From Streptomyces sp. NBC_01551 (GTDB lineage: Bacteria > Actinomycetota > Actinomycetes > Streptomycetales > Streptomycetaceae): 64,000 bases of DNA. The translations under genes were made by a program, and so were the position numbers. Shown here piece by piece: positions 9,701 through 17,342 of the stretch (within the stretch, counting starts at the first letter, position 1; each line of letters begins with the position of its first letter). The notes under the pieces are model-generated. The model searched no databases and was not told the origin of the DNA. It saw nothing but the letters and a program-made list of their open reading frames with translations. Location: contig NZ_JAPEPX010000001.1 in the NCBI RefSeq assembly GCF_026339935.1, positions 2,152,501-2,216,500 of the forward strand. The letters are read 5' to 3'.

Positions 9701-10559
9701 AGGCGACGAAGGTGCCGAGGGTGACCTGGCCTTCGGTGGCCATCCAGCCGCCGAGGGCCAGCATCGCGACCTGGGCGAGGGCGGGCACGGCCTGGAGGGC
9801 GGGGGTGTAGCGCGAGTTGAGGCGGATGGTCCGCATCCGCCCGGCGAACAGGCGGCGGCCGGCGGCGCGCAGCTTGCCGGTCTCCTGCTCCTCCTGCCCG
9901 AAGCCCTTGACGACGCGGACGCCGGTCACGGCGCCGTCGACGACGCCGGCGACGGCGGCGGCCTGGCCCTGGGCGTACCAGGTGGCGGGGAAGAGCTTCT
10001 TGCGGCTGCGCTTGGCGATGAACCAGAGGGCCGGGGCCATGAGCAGCGCGACGAGGGTGAGCAGCGGGGACAGCCACAGCATGACGCCGAGGGATATCCC
10101 GAAGAGGAGGAAGTTCCCGATGGTCATCGGGAGCATGAAGAGCAGGCCCTGGATGAGCTGCAGGTCACTGGTGGCCCGCCCGACGACCTGTCCGGTGGAC
10201 AGCTCGTCCTGGCGCCGGCCGTCGAGGCGGGCGATGGTGTCGTACATGTCGGTGCGGAGGTCGTGCTGCACGTCGAGCGCGAGCCGGCCGCCGTAGTACC
10301 GGCGTATGTAGGTCAGCACGTACACGAGCACCGCGGCGCCTATGAGCAGGCCGGCCCAGACGCCCATGGACTTGGTCTTGTCCCCGATGACGTCGTCGAT
10401 GATCACCTTGGTGATCAGCGGCACGAGCGCCATGACGGCCATCCCGGCCAGCGAGGACCCGAGCGCGAGCAGCACATTGAGCTTGTACCGCCAGGTGTAC
10501 GCGGCGAGCCTCCTGCCCCAGCCCTGTTTTCCCTCAGCCGCCGTCTCTGCCGCCGCCAC
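6759..10559 (-). CDS. Fused two-half ABC exporter (TMD-NBD-TMD-NBD)
   Basis: 1266 residues: two complete half-exporters in one chain, each with six membrane segments and an ATPase. NBD1 has Walker A GTSGSGKST (about residue 378), signature LSGGQRQ and Walker B LLLLDDATSAVD. NBD2 has Walker A GETGAGKST (about 1058), signature LSAGQRQ and Walker B VLLLDEATAALD. Both H-loop histidines (AHR) are present. NBD1 has Asp instead of the catalytic Glu after Walker B, and NBD2 has a deviant signature. Together these make one degenerate and one canonical ATP site, as in heterodimeric exporters such as TM287/288 and BmrCD. A highly charged linker (about residues 590-620) joins the halves. The start is set at GTG 10559, which has a strong GGGGAGG ribosome site six bases upstream. 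Substrate unknown; a lipid or drug is likely. Confidence 0.93.
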   Translation of the reverse strand: MAAAETAAEGKQGWGRRLAAYTWRYKLNVLLALGSSLAGMAVMALVPLITKVIIDDVIGDKTKSMGVWAGLLIGAAVLVYVLTYIRRYYGGRLALDVQHDLRTDMYDTIARLDGRRQDELSTGQVVGRATSDLQLIQGLLFMLPMTIGNFLLFGISLGVMLWLSPLLTLVALLMAPALWFIAKRSRKKLFPATWYAQGQAAAVAGVVDGAVTGVRVVKGFGQEEQETGKLRAAGRRLFAGRMRTIRLNSRYTPALQAVPALAQVAMLALGGWMATEGQVTLGTFVAFSTYLAQLVGPVRMLAMVLTVGQQARAGVERVCELIDTEPVIREGTTELPSDAPATVEFEDVAFGYDPERPVLDGFSLSLAEGETVALVGTSGSGKSTVSLLLPRFYDTDRGTVRVGGHDVRDLTYDSLRAAIGLVPEDSFLFSDTIRANIAYGHPAATDEQIEGAARAAQAEGFIQALPAGYDTKVGEQGLTLSGGQRQRIALARAILTDPRLLLLDDATSAVDARVEHEIHEALRAVMAGRTTLLIAHRRSTLGLADRIAVLDRGRLADIGTHEELERRSPLYRRLLTDPDALGAGSPRTPDAPPMAEFERDLDRNIERDIELEAEIDSEQVSAKRRVADGVTPELWRRRETTDAVTGPAIDGMPATPELLAQVAALPPAEDTPDVDETRAAAAEDSYGLRRLLHGFWAPLSISLGLVAVDAGSGLLLPILIRHGIDKGVEQAALGAVWAAALLALVVVVAQWAAQFAETRMTGRTGERVLYALRVKIFAQLQRLGLDYYERELTGKIMTRMTTDVDSLSSFLQTGLVTAVVSVFTFFGILVALLVLDVELALIVFATLPVLVVGTIVFRRRSVAAYELARDRVSLVNADLQESVSGLRIVQAFRRQGSGAARFAERSDSYREARVRGQWLISVYFPFVQLLSSGAAAAVLIVGAGRVEAGTLTTGALVAYLLYIDLFFAPVQQLSQVFDGYQQATVSLGRIQGLLREPTTTPRPEVPVEVRELRGDIAFEDVRFAYGTAEERGEKGEALSGISLRIPAGQTVAFVGETGAGKSTLVKLVARFYDPTSGRVTADGTDLRELDMTAYRHRLGVVPQEPYLFPGTVRDAIAYGRTGASDAEVEAAARAVGAHDMIATLDGGYLHAVAERGRNLSAGQRQLIALARAELVDPDVLLLDEATAALDLATEAQVNQATDRLAGKRTTLVVAHRLTTAARADRVVVMDRGRVVEDGSHAELLARGGRYAELWRTFVGEDERAAA

Positions 10560-10867
10560 GTGATGCCTCCCCGTTCGTCCGGTCCTGCCGCCTCCCCCAA
10601 CGCGCCGACCGGCGGATTTCATCCCGCTGCAACAATCGCACTCCCGTACGTGACCCCGCGCGCGCACTTCACCCTTCCGGGGAACGCCCGGCCGAGGCGG
10701 CCGGATCGGCGCGGCTGAGGCCGCGGGCCGGTATCGGGGTCTTCGAGGGGTTCCCGGTGGCGGCGGATCAGGTCGTGGAGCGCGGCTCGCCGTCGTGGCC
10801 GCGCTCGCCCTGCGGTGGGGGCAGTGTCCACGGCGGTGCGGGATCGGGAAGGCCGTGTGGGCCGAAG

Positions 10868-12535
10868 TCAGAGGTGGGTCGGGGTGAAGATCTTGAGGGT
10901 GGTGGGGAGGATGACGACCGAGGGGCCCCGGGTTTTGAGGGCCTTGGTGAGGTCCGCGCGGAGGGAATCCGGGGTGGTGGTCGTCGCCGGGACGTCGAAG
11001 GAGGCGGCCAGGGCCGCGAAGTCGGGGCCGGGGAGGTCGGTGCCCGTCGCGCAGCCGTACTCGCGCAGGATGCCGTAGCCGCCGTCGTCCACGATCAGCC
11101 AGGTGACGTCCAGGGCGTGCTGGACGGCGGTGGCCAGTTCGGCGATCGAGTACATCGCGCCGCCGTCGCCGGAAACGGCCAGGACCGGGGTGCCCGGTTC
11201 CGCGAGGGCCGCGCCGAGGGCCGCCGGGAAGGCGTAGCCGAGGCCGCCCGCGCCCTGCGCCGAGTGCATGGTGTTGGGGTGCTTCGCGTCGAAGGCCGAC
11301 CAGGCCCAGTAGGACAGGATCGTCATGTCCCAGAAGGACGGGGAGCGCGGGGGCAGGGCCGCGCGGATCGAGGTCAGGAGCTGTTGTTCCAGGGCCACGT
11401 CCTGCGCGGCGAGGCGGGTCTCGATGTCCGCCAGGAGCAGGCGGACGCGCTCCGGAGCCGACGGGTCCTCGCGTTCGGACACCGTTTCCAGCAGGGCCTG
11501 GAGCGCCAGGCGGGCGTCCGCGTGGATGCCGAGGCCCGCGTGGTTGGACTCCAGCTTGCCGAGGTCCGCCTCGATCTGGATGACCCGGCCCGTCGGGAAG
11601 AACGTGTGGTAGTTCGAGGAGAGTTCGCCGAGCCCCGACCCCACGACCAGCAGGACGTCCGCGTCCTCCAGGAAGTCCGTCATGTGGCGGTCCTCCAGCC
11701 AGGACTGGAGGGAGAGGGGATGGGTCCAGGGGAAGGCGCCCTTGCCGCCGTAGGTGGTGACCACCGGGGCGTTGACCCGTTCCGCGAGTCGGCGCAGCTT
11801 GCCCGCCGCGTCCGACCGGATGACCCCGCCGCCCGCGATGATCACGGGGCGGGCGGCGTTCTCCAGCCAGTGGGCGGCCACGGCGGTGAGCTCGGGCCGC
11901 GGCGCCAGCTCGTGCGGGGTCGCGTCCACGCCCGTGACCTGCGGGATCACGGTCTCGGCGCGCAGGACGTCCTCCGGGATCTCGACGAACACCGGGCCGG
12001 GCGGGGCCGCCAGGGCCGACTCCCAGGCCTCCGCGATCACCGAGGGGATCTGGGAGGGGGTGCGCGCGCTGTGGACCGACTTCACCACCTCGCGGAAAGA
12101 GGCGGACTGGTCGCGCAGCTCGTGCAGGTGGCCGCGGCGGCCGCCGCCGAGGCCCGCGGTCGGGACCTGGGCGGAGATCGCCACGACCGGGGCGGACGCC
12201 GCGGCGGCTTCCGCCAGGGCCGGCAGGGACATCAGGGCACCCGGGCCGGTGGACAGCAGCAGCGGGACCGCCTCGCCCGTCATCCGGCCGTACGCGTCGG
12301 CCGCGAAGGCCGCGCTGCTCTCCGTACGCAGGCCCACCAGGCGCAGGTCGGAGCGGCCGACCGCGGTGAAGAGGGCGAGCGCGTGCTGGCCCGGCAGGCC
12401 GAAGACGGTGTTCGCGCCGAGCGAGCGCAGCGTCTCCACGACCAGGTCCCCGCCCGTCCGGCCCGGCGGCGGCGCGAGGGCGGCCGCCTTCTGGGCGTCG
12501 GTGGGACGGAGTACCAGGTCGTGGTCGTGCGTCAC
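10868..12535 (-). CDS. Thiamine diphosphate-dependent enzyme, acetolactate-synthase-like
   Basis: 555 residues with the three ThDP-enzyme domains. The N-terminal PYR domain has the activating Glu in RTESSAAFAADAYGR (about residue 76). A central DHS-like domain follows, then a C-terminal PP domain with GDGGAMYSIAEL (about 440). The usual Mg-ligand Asn of the GDG-N motif appears here as Asp in the VDDGGYG segment. It lies 5 bp downstream of the agmatinase gene, clearly one operon. True acetolactate synthases normally sit with ilvN/ilvC, so this is more likely a carboligase or decarboxylase of another pathway linked to the ureohydrolase. Exact reaction unknown. Confidence 0.8.
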   Translation of the reverse strand: MTHDHDLVLRPTDAQKAAALAPPPGRTGGDLVVETLRSLGANTVFGLPGQHALALFTAVGRSDLRLVGLRTESSAAFAADAYGRMTGEAVPLLLSTGPGALMSLPALAEAAAASAPVVAISAQVPTAGLGGGRRGHLHELRDQSASFREVVKSVHSARTPSQIPSVIAEAWESALAAPPGPVFVEIPEDVLRAETVIPQVTGVDATPHELAPRPELTAVAAHWLENAARPVIIAGGGVIRSDAAGKLRRLAERVNAPVVTTYGGKGAFPWTHPLSLQSWLEDRHMTDFLEDADVLLVVGSGLGELSSNYHTFFPTGRVIQIEADLGKLESNHAGLGIHADARLALQALLETVSEREDPSAPERVRLLLADIETRLAAQDVALEQQLLTSIRAALPPRSPSFWDMTILSYWAWSAFDAKHPNTMHSAQGAGGLGYAFPAALGAALAEPGTPVLAVSGDGGAMYSIAELATAVQHALDVTWLIVDDGGYGILREYGCATGTDLPGPDFAALAASFDVPATTTTPDSLRADLTKALKTRGPSVVILPTTLKIFTPTHL

Positions 12536-12540
12536 GGTGC

Positions 12541-13509
12541 TTAGTTGCCCTTCGCCTTCGCCGCAGCGATCTGACGGCTCATGATCGTGGTGAGCTCGTA
12601 CGCGGTGTGCGAGGCCGCGACCGAGGTGATCTCGGCGTGATCGTACGCCGGGGCGACCTCGACGACGTCGGCGGAAACCAGGTTGCAGGACGACAGGCCG
12701 CGGATGATCTCCAGCAGCTCGCGGGAGGTCATGCCGCCCGCCTCCGGGGTGCCGGTGCCGGGCGCGTGCGCCGGGTCGAGCACGTCGATGTCGATCGAGA
12801 TGTACAGCGGACGGTCGCCGATGCGCTGGCGCAGCTGGTCCGCGACCTCGTCGGCGCCGCGCCGGTAGACGTCGGCCGAGGTGACGATGCCGAAGCCCAT
12901 CTTGGCGTCGTCGTCCAGGTCCTGCTTGCCGTACAGCGGGCCGCGGGTGCCGACGTGGGAGAGCGCCTCGGTGTCGAGGATGCCCTCCTCCACGGCGCGG
13001 CGGAACGGGGTGCCGTGCGTGTACTCGGCGCCGAAGTACGTGTCCCAGGTGTCGAGGTGCGCGTCGAAGTGGAGCAGGGCCACCGGGCCGTGCTTCTTGG
13101 CGACCGAGCGGAGCAGCGGGAGCGCGATGGTGTGGTCGCCGCCGAGGGTCATCAGGCGGGAGCCGGAGCCGAGCAGCTCGTCGGCGGCGGCCTCGACCGT
13201 CTCGACGGCCTCGTTGATGTTGAAGGGGTTCACCGCGATGTCACCGGCGTCGGCGACCTGGGCGAGCGCGAACGGGGAGGCGTCCTGGGCCGGGTTGTAC
13301 GGGCGCAGCAGGCGCGAGGCCTCGCGGATGGCGTTGCCGCCGAAGCGGGCGCCGGGGCGGTACGAGACACCGGAGTCGAACGGGACACCGACGACGGCGA
13401 CGTCGGCGGAGCCGACCTCGTCGAGGCGGGGCAGGCGCGCGAAGGTGGCGGGGCCCGCGTAGCGCGGGATGCGGGAGGAGTCGACGGGTCCGCGCGGCTG
13501 CGTGCTCAT
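12541..13509 (-). CDS. speB: Agmatinase-family ureohydrolase
   Basis: 322 residues, the full length of the arginase/agmatinase fold. All metal-binding motifs of the two-manganese centre are visible: [11 protein letters not shown] (about residue 123), FDAHLDTWD (about 147) and [22 protein letters not shown] (about 238). The family hydrolyses agmatine or another guanidino compound to urea and an amine. The symbol reflects the family; guanidinobutyrase or proclavaminate-amidinohydrolase-like specificity cannot be excluded. First gene of an operon with the ThDP enzyme and divergent from a PucR regulator that probably controls both. Confidence 0.88.
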   Translation of the reverse strand: MSTQPRGPVDSSRIPRYAGPATFARLPRLDEVGSADVAVVGVPFDSGVSYRPGARFGGNAIREASRLLRPYNPAQDASPFALAQVADAGDIAVNPFNINEAVETVEAAADELLGSGSRLMTLGGDHTIALPLLRSVAKKHGPVALLHFDAHLDTWDTYFGAEYTHGTPFRRAVEEGILDTEALSHVGTRGPLYGKQDLDDDAKMGFGIVTSADVYRRGADEVADQLRQRIGDRPLYISIDIDVLDPAHAPGTGTPEAGGMTSRELLEIIRGLSSCNLVSADVVEVAPAYDHAEITSVAASHTAYELTTIMSRQIAAAKAKGN

Positions 13510-13633
13510 GAGGGGTGCCCCTTTTGTCTCTGTACGTACTGACGTGTGCGGTCCTTCGAGCGTAAGCGGACCCCGGGGAGCCGCGAAGTGTACGTTTCAT
13601 CCACAGGTCATCGCTGATATGTACGGAGTATCC

Positions 13634-15121
13634 ATGCCGGCCATGCCGTCCGCCCCGCCCACACCACCCACACCACCCACACCACCCATGCCGCCCACGC
13701 CGCCCACGCCCGGCGTCGCGCTCGCGGCCCTCCTCGCCGACCGCGAACTCGGCCTGCGCGCGCTGGTGGGCGAGGGCGGCCAGGCCGCCGCGGGAGACAC
13801 GGACGGCGCCCCGGTCGGCGTCGCCGTGCACGCCGTCCACGCGTCCGAGATGGCGGACCCCTCCCCCTACCTCCTGGGCGGGGAGCTGCTGCTCACGGCC
13901 GGAGCCCAGCTGGAGGCGGACGCCGACGCCTACGTGGCCCGGCTCGTCGCGGCCGGCGCGGCCGCGCTCGGGTTCGGCGTGGCGCCGGTGTACGAGGAGG
14001 TGCCCCCGGCGCTGGTCGCCGCATGCGCGCGGCACGGGCTGCCGCTGCTGGAGGTCCCGCCGCGCACCCCCTTCACCGCGGTCGCCCGCACCGTCTGGCG
14101 ACTGATGGCCGAGGCCCGGACCCGCGAGCTGCGCCGGGTCACCGAGGCCCAGCAGTCGCTGGCCGCGGCCGCCGCCCGGCCCGATCCGGTGCCGGCGCTG
14201 CTGCGCCGGCTGGCGGCGACGCTGGCCGGCCACGTCACCCTGCTCCCGCCCGGCCAGGCGGAGCCGGCGGGCCGGGCCCTGCCCGCCGAGGCCGCCGGGG
14301 CGCTGGCCGCGCTGCTCACCCGGGTCGGCGCGCCGGGCGGCCCGGCCACCGCGACCGACTCCGCGGCGGGGTGGCACCTGACGGCGTACCCCCTGGGCGG
14401 CGAGGGGCGGGTGCTCGGTGTCGCCGTCCCGGACCGCACGCCGGGCGATCACGCGATCACCGCGATCGCCGCCGTGCTGCTGACGCTGCTGACCACGCAC
14501 CGCCCGGCCGGGACGGAGGCCGGGACGCTGACCCGGCTGCTGCTCGGCGACTCCCCCGCCGAGGCGCTCGGCCCCGGCCCGTGGCACGTGGTGCACGCCC
14601 GGGGCACCGGGGATCCGCAGGCCCTCGCGGCGGCGCTGGGCACCGTACTCGTGGACTCCCACGGGGAGGACGTACGCCTGCTGGCCGAGCGGGAGCCCGC
14701 CCCGCGGCCCGGCTGGCGCCTGGGGGTGAGCGCTCCGGCCGGACCGGGGGCGCTCGCCACCGCCGAGGCGCAGGCCCGGCGGGCGCTGCGCCGCGCCGAG
14801 GCGGCCCGGGCCCCGCTGGCCCGACACACCGCCGGGGGCCTGGACGCCCTGCTCGACCCGGCGGAGGCCCTGGCCCACGCGAGGGCCCTGCTCGCCCCGC
14901 TGAACCCGGAGCACGCACGGACCCTGCGCGCCTGGCTGGCCCACCACGGCAGCTGGGACCGGACGGCCGCCGACCTCGGAGTCCACCGCAACACCGTCCG
15001 CCAGCGCATCGCCCGGTGCACGGCGCTGCTCGCGCGCGACCTCGACGACCCGGACACCCGGATGGAGCTGTGGTTCGCGCTACGTTCTCTGGACAGGCAT
15101 GACAACCGGCCGGTAACTTAA
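13634..15121 (+). CDS. PucR-family transcriptional regulator
   Basis: 495 residues from the ATG at 13634, which has GGAG five bases upstream; an ATG at 13619 is the alternative. The N terminus is an unusual Pro-Thr run (about residues 8-26) encoded by 9-bp tandem repeats. Then come a PucR-type sensory domain (about 30-150), a variable middle and a C-terminal HTH_30 domain (GSWDRTAADLGVHRNTVRQR, about residue 440). PucR-type regulators control nitrogen and purine or amine catabolism. Position divergent from the ureohydrolase/ThDP operon, 124 bp apart, suggests local control. Confidence 0.85.
   Translation: MPAMPSAPPTPPTPPTPPMPPTPPTPGVALAALLADRELGLRALVGEGGQAAAGDTDGAPVGVAVHAVHASEMADPSPYLLGGELLLTAGAQLEADADAYVARLVAAGAAALGFGVAPVYEEVPPALVAACARHGLPLLEVPPRTPFTAVARTVWRLMAEARTRELRRVTEAQQSLAAAAARPDPVPALLRRLAATLAGHVTLLPPGQAEPAGRALPAEAAGALAALLTRVGAPGGPATATDSAAGWHLTAYPLGGEGRVLGVAVPDRTPGDHAITAIAAVLLTLLTTHRPAGTEAGTLTRLLLGDSPAEALGPGPWHVVHARGTGDPQALAAALGTVLVDSHGEDVRLLAEREPAPRPGWRLGVSAPAGPGALATAEAQARRALRRAEAARAPLARHTAGGLDALLDPAEALAHARALLAPLNPEHARTLRAWLAHHGSWDRTAADLGVHRNTVRQRIARCTALLARDLDDPDTRMELWFALRSLDRHDNRPVT
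13655..13710 (+). repeat. 9-bp tandem repeat coding Pro-Pro-Thr
   Basis: Six consecutive 9-bp units of the form CCxCCCACx encode the Pro-Pro-Thr run at the N terminus of the PucR regulator, with one Met replacing Thr. Such repeats vary in copy number by slippage without breaking the frame. Confidence 0.85.
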
Positions 15122-15159
15122 TTGAGCAAGCGCTTAGACATCAGCCATCAATTGAGCAA
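15120..15159. promoter_or_regulatory. Direct repeat and palindrome upstream of acyl-CoA dehydrogenase
   Basis: AATTGAGCAA occurs at 15120-15129 and again at 15150-15159, exactly 30 bp apart (about three helical turns). The first copy runs into the palindrome AAGCGCTT (15128-15135). The repeats sit 67 bp or more upstream of the acyl-CoA dehydrogenase start, within an AT-richer stretch. They look like a regulator-binding region, but no regulator is adjacent on this side except PucR, whose stop codon overlaps the first repeat. Confidence 0.45.
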
Positions 15160-15225
15160 CCACGACGGCGCGCGACCACCTCCGCGAGAGCGGTCGGCGG
15201 TTTAGCCGCAGAGGGAGGGTCGGCC

Positions 15226-16383
15226 GTGCGCCGTACCGTTTTCAGCGAGGACCACGAGGCATTCCGCGAGACCATCCGCGCCTTCGTCGAGGCCGAGGTC
15301 GTCCCCGTCTACGACGAGTGGTTCGCCGCCGGCCAGGCGCCGCGCGACTTCTACTACAAGCTCGGCGAGCTGGGCATCTTCGGCATCAACGTGCCCGAGG
15401 AGTTCGGCGGCGCGGGCCTGGACACCCACAAGTTCGAGGCCGTCCTCTACGAAGAGACCGCCCGCGCGGGCGTCAACTTCGGCGGCTCCGGCGTGCACGT
15501 GCTGCTCGCCCTCCCCTACATCAAGATGCTGGCCGACGACGAGCAGAAGAAGCGCTACCTGCCGAAGTTCGTCTCCGGCGAGGAGATGTGGGCCCTGGCC
15601 ATGACCGAGCCGGGCACCGGCTCCGACGTCGCGGGCATGAAGACCACCGCCAAGCTCTCCGAGGACGGCACGCACTACGTCCTCAACGGCGCCAAGACCT
15701 TCATCACCGGTGGCGTGCACGCCGACCGCGTGATCGTCTGCGCCCGCACCTCCGCTCCGCGCGAGGACGACCGCCGCTTCGGCATCTCCCTCTTCGCCGT
15801 GGACACCAAGTCCGAGGGCTACTCCATCGGCCGCAAGCTGGACAAGCTCGGCCTGCGCACCTCCGACACGGCCGAGCTGGCCTTCGTCGACGTCAAGGTG
15901 CCGGTCGAGGACCTGCTGGGCGAGGAGAACAAGGGCTTCTACTACCTCGGCGCCAACCTGCCCTCCGAGCGCTGGGGCATCGCCTTCGGCGCGTACGCGC
16001 AGGCCAAGGCCGCCATCCGGTTCGCCCAGCAGTACGTGACCGAGCGCACCGTCTTCGGCAAGCCCGTCGCGCACTTCCAGAACACCAAGTTCGAGCTGGC
16101 CGCCTGCCAGGCCGAGGTGGACGCGGCCGAGGCCGTCGCCGACCGCGCCCTGGAGGCCCTGGACGCCGGTGAGCTGACCGCTGCCGAGGCCGCCTCCGCG
16201 AAGCTGTTCTGCACCGAGGTCGCGCACCGCGTCATCGACAAGTGCCTCCAGCTGCACGGCGGCTACGGCTACATGAACGAGTACCCGATCGCCCGCCTGT
16301 ACGCCGACAACCGCGTGAACCGCATCTACGGCGGCACCAGCGAGGTCATGAAGTCCATCATCGCCAAGTCGATGGGCCTGTAA
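15226..16383 (+). CDS. Acyl-CoA dehydrogenase
   Basis: 385 residues, the standard length. FAD/acyl-CoA dehydrogenase signatures are present: ALAMTEPGTGSDVAGMKTTA (about residue 125) and the C-terminal motif HGGYGYMNEYPIARLYADNR (about 343). A Glu in the YGGTSEVM segment is not at the usual base position for all subfamilies, so chain specificity is uncertain. GTG start with GGGAGGG six bases upstream. It is followed 50 bp later by acyl-CoA thioesterase II, suggesting fatty acyl-CoA turnover. Confidence 0.9.
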   Translation: MRRTVFSEDHEAFRETIRAFVEAEVVPVYDEWFAAGQAPRDFYYKLGELGIFGINVPEEFGGAGLDTHKFEAVLYEETARAGVNFGGSGVHVLLALPYIKMLADDEQKKRYLPKFVSGEEMWALAMTEPGTGSDVAGMKTTAKLSEDGTHYVLNGAKTFITGGVHADRVIVCARTSAPREDDRRFGISLFAVDTKSEGYSIGRKLDKLGLRTSDTAELAFVDVKVPVEDLLGEENKGFYYLGANLPSERWGIAFGAYAQAKAAIRFAQQYVTERTVFGKPVAHFQNTKFELAACQAEVDAAEAVADRALEALDAGELTAAEAASAKLFCTEVAHRVIDKCLQLHGGYGYMNEYPIARLYADNRVNRIYGGTSEVMKSIIAKSMGL

Positions 16384-16433
16384 GGGCCTTCCGGGACAAG
16401 GGACTCACCCCTTCCGGACTTACCCTTCCCCTC

Positions 16434-17312
16434 ATGAACGAGGCACTGACGACCCTCCTCGATCTGCTCGACCTGGAGCAGATCGAGGAGAACATCTTCC
16501 GCGGTACCAGCCGTCCGTCGCTGGTACCGCGCGTCTTCGGCGGTCAGGTCGCGGCGCAGGCGCTGGTCGCGGCCGGCCGCACCGTGCCCGCGGACCGCAC
16601 GGCGCACTCGCTGCACTCGTACTTCCTGCGCGCCGGGGACCCGGGCGCGCCCATCGTGTACTCGGTGGACCGGATCCGCGACGGGCGCTCCTTCACCACG
16701 CGCCGGGTCGTCGCCGTCCAGCACGGGCAGCCGATCTTCCACCTCTCCGCGTCGTTCCAGACGTACGAGGAGGGCCTCGACCACCAGGTCGCGATGCCGG
16801 ACGCGCCCGATCCGGAGACCCTGCCGACCGCCGCCGAGTCGCTGCCCGCGTACCGGGAGATCTTCCGCGACCCCGGCACGGTGGAGCGGCTGATCGACGC
16901 GCGCGGCGCGGTGGACCTGCGGTACGCGACGACCCCGCCGTGGGGCAGCGTCGGCGAACCGGTGGAGCCGCGCACGCAGGTGTGGTTCCGTACGGCGGGC
17001 AAGCTGGAACGCGATGACGCCCTGCTGCACACCTGCCTGGCCACATACGTCTCGGACATGACCCTGCTGGACTCGGTGCTGCTCGCGCACGGCCGGGGCG
17101 GCTGGGCGGTCGGCGACGTGGTGGGCGCCTCGCTGGACCACGCGATGTGGTTCCACCGGCCGTTCCGCGCCGACGAGTGGCTGCTGTACGACCAGGAGTC
17201 TCCCTCCTCGTCCGCCGGGCGGGGCCTGGGCCAGGCCCGTATCTGGACGCAGGACGGCCGGCTGGCCGTCACCGTGATCCAGGAAGGCGTGGTGCGGGTC
17301 CCGCGCACCTAG
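16434..17312 (+). CDS. tesB: Acyl-CoA thioesterase II (TesB-type)
   Basis: 292 residues forming a double hot-dog protein. The N-terminal half has EENIFRGTSRP and FGGQVAAQALVAA. The C-terminal half has the catalytic-region segment SLDHAMWFHRPFRADEWLLYD. The family hydrolyses medium- and long-chain acyl-CoA to free acid and CoA. The ATG at 16434 starts the conserved sequence directly. Same orientation as and just downstream of the acyl-CoA dehydrogenase, so probably co-transcribed. Confidence 0.9.
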   Translation: MNEALTTLLDLLDLEQIEENIFRGTSRPSLVPRVFGGQVAAQALVAAGRTVPADRTAHSLHSYFLRAGDPGAPIVYSVDRIRDGRSFTTRRVVAVQHGQPIFHLSASFQTYEEGLDHQVAMPDAPDPETLPTAAESLPAYREIFRDPGTVERLIDARGAVDLRYATTPPWGSVGEPVEPRTQVWFRTAGKLERDDALLHTCLATYVSDMTLLDSVLLAHGRGGWAVGDVVGASLDHAMWFHRPFRADEWLLYDQESPSSSAGRGLGQARIWTQDGRLAVTVIQEGVVRVPRT

Positions 17313-17342
17313 TGCGGTCACAGCACTGGCGGCGCCCCCGGA

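Noticed and set aside
6723..10718. Plus-strand open frame of about 1330 codons opposite the ABC exporter
   Set aside because: It is the mirror of a clear ABC gene; the translated sequence is Gly/Asp/Val-rich low complexity with no motifs, an effect of extreme third-position GC.
10868..12535. Calling the ThDP gene a housekeeping acetolactate synthase
   Set aside because: No small subunit or ilvC nearby, and it is operon-linked to a ureohydrolase with a 5-bp gap.
13661..13700. CRISPR-like array from regular short repeats
   Set aside because: Units are 9 bp, contiguous, without spacers, and code for Pro-Pro-Thr.
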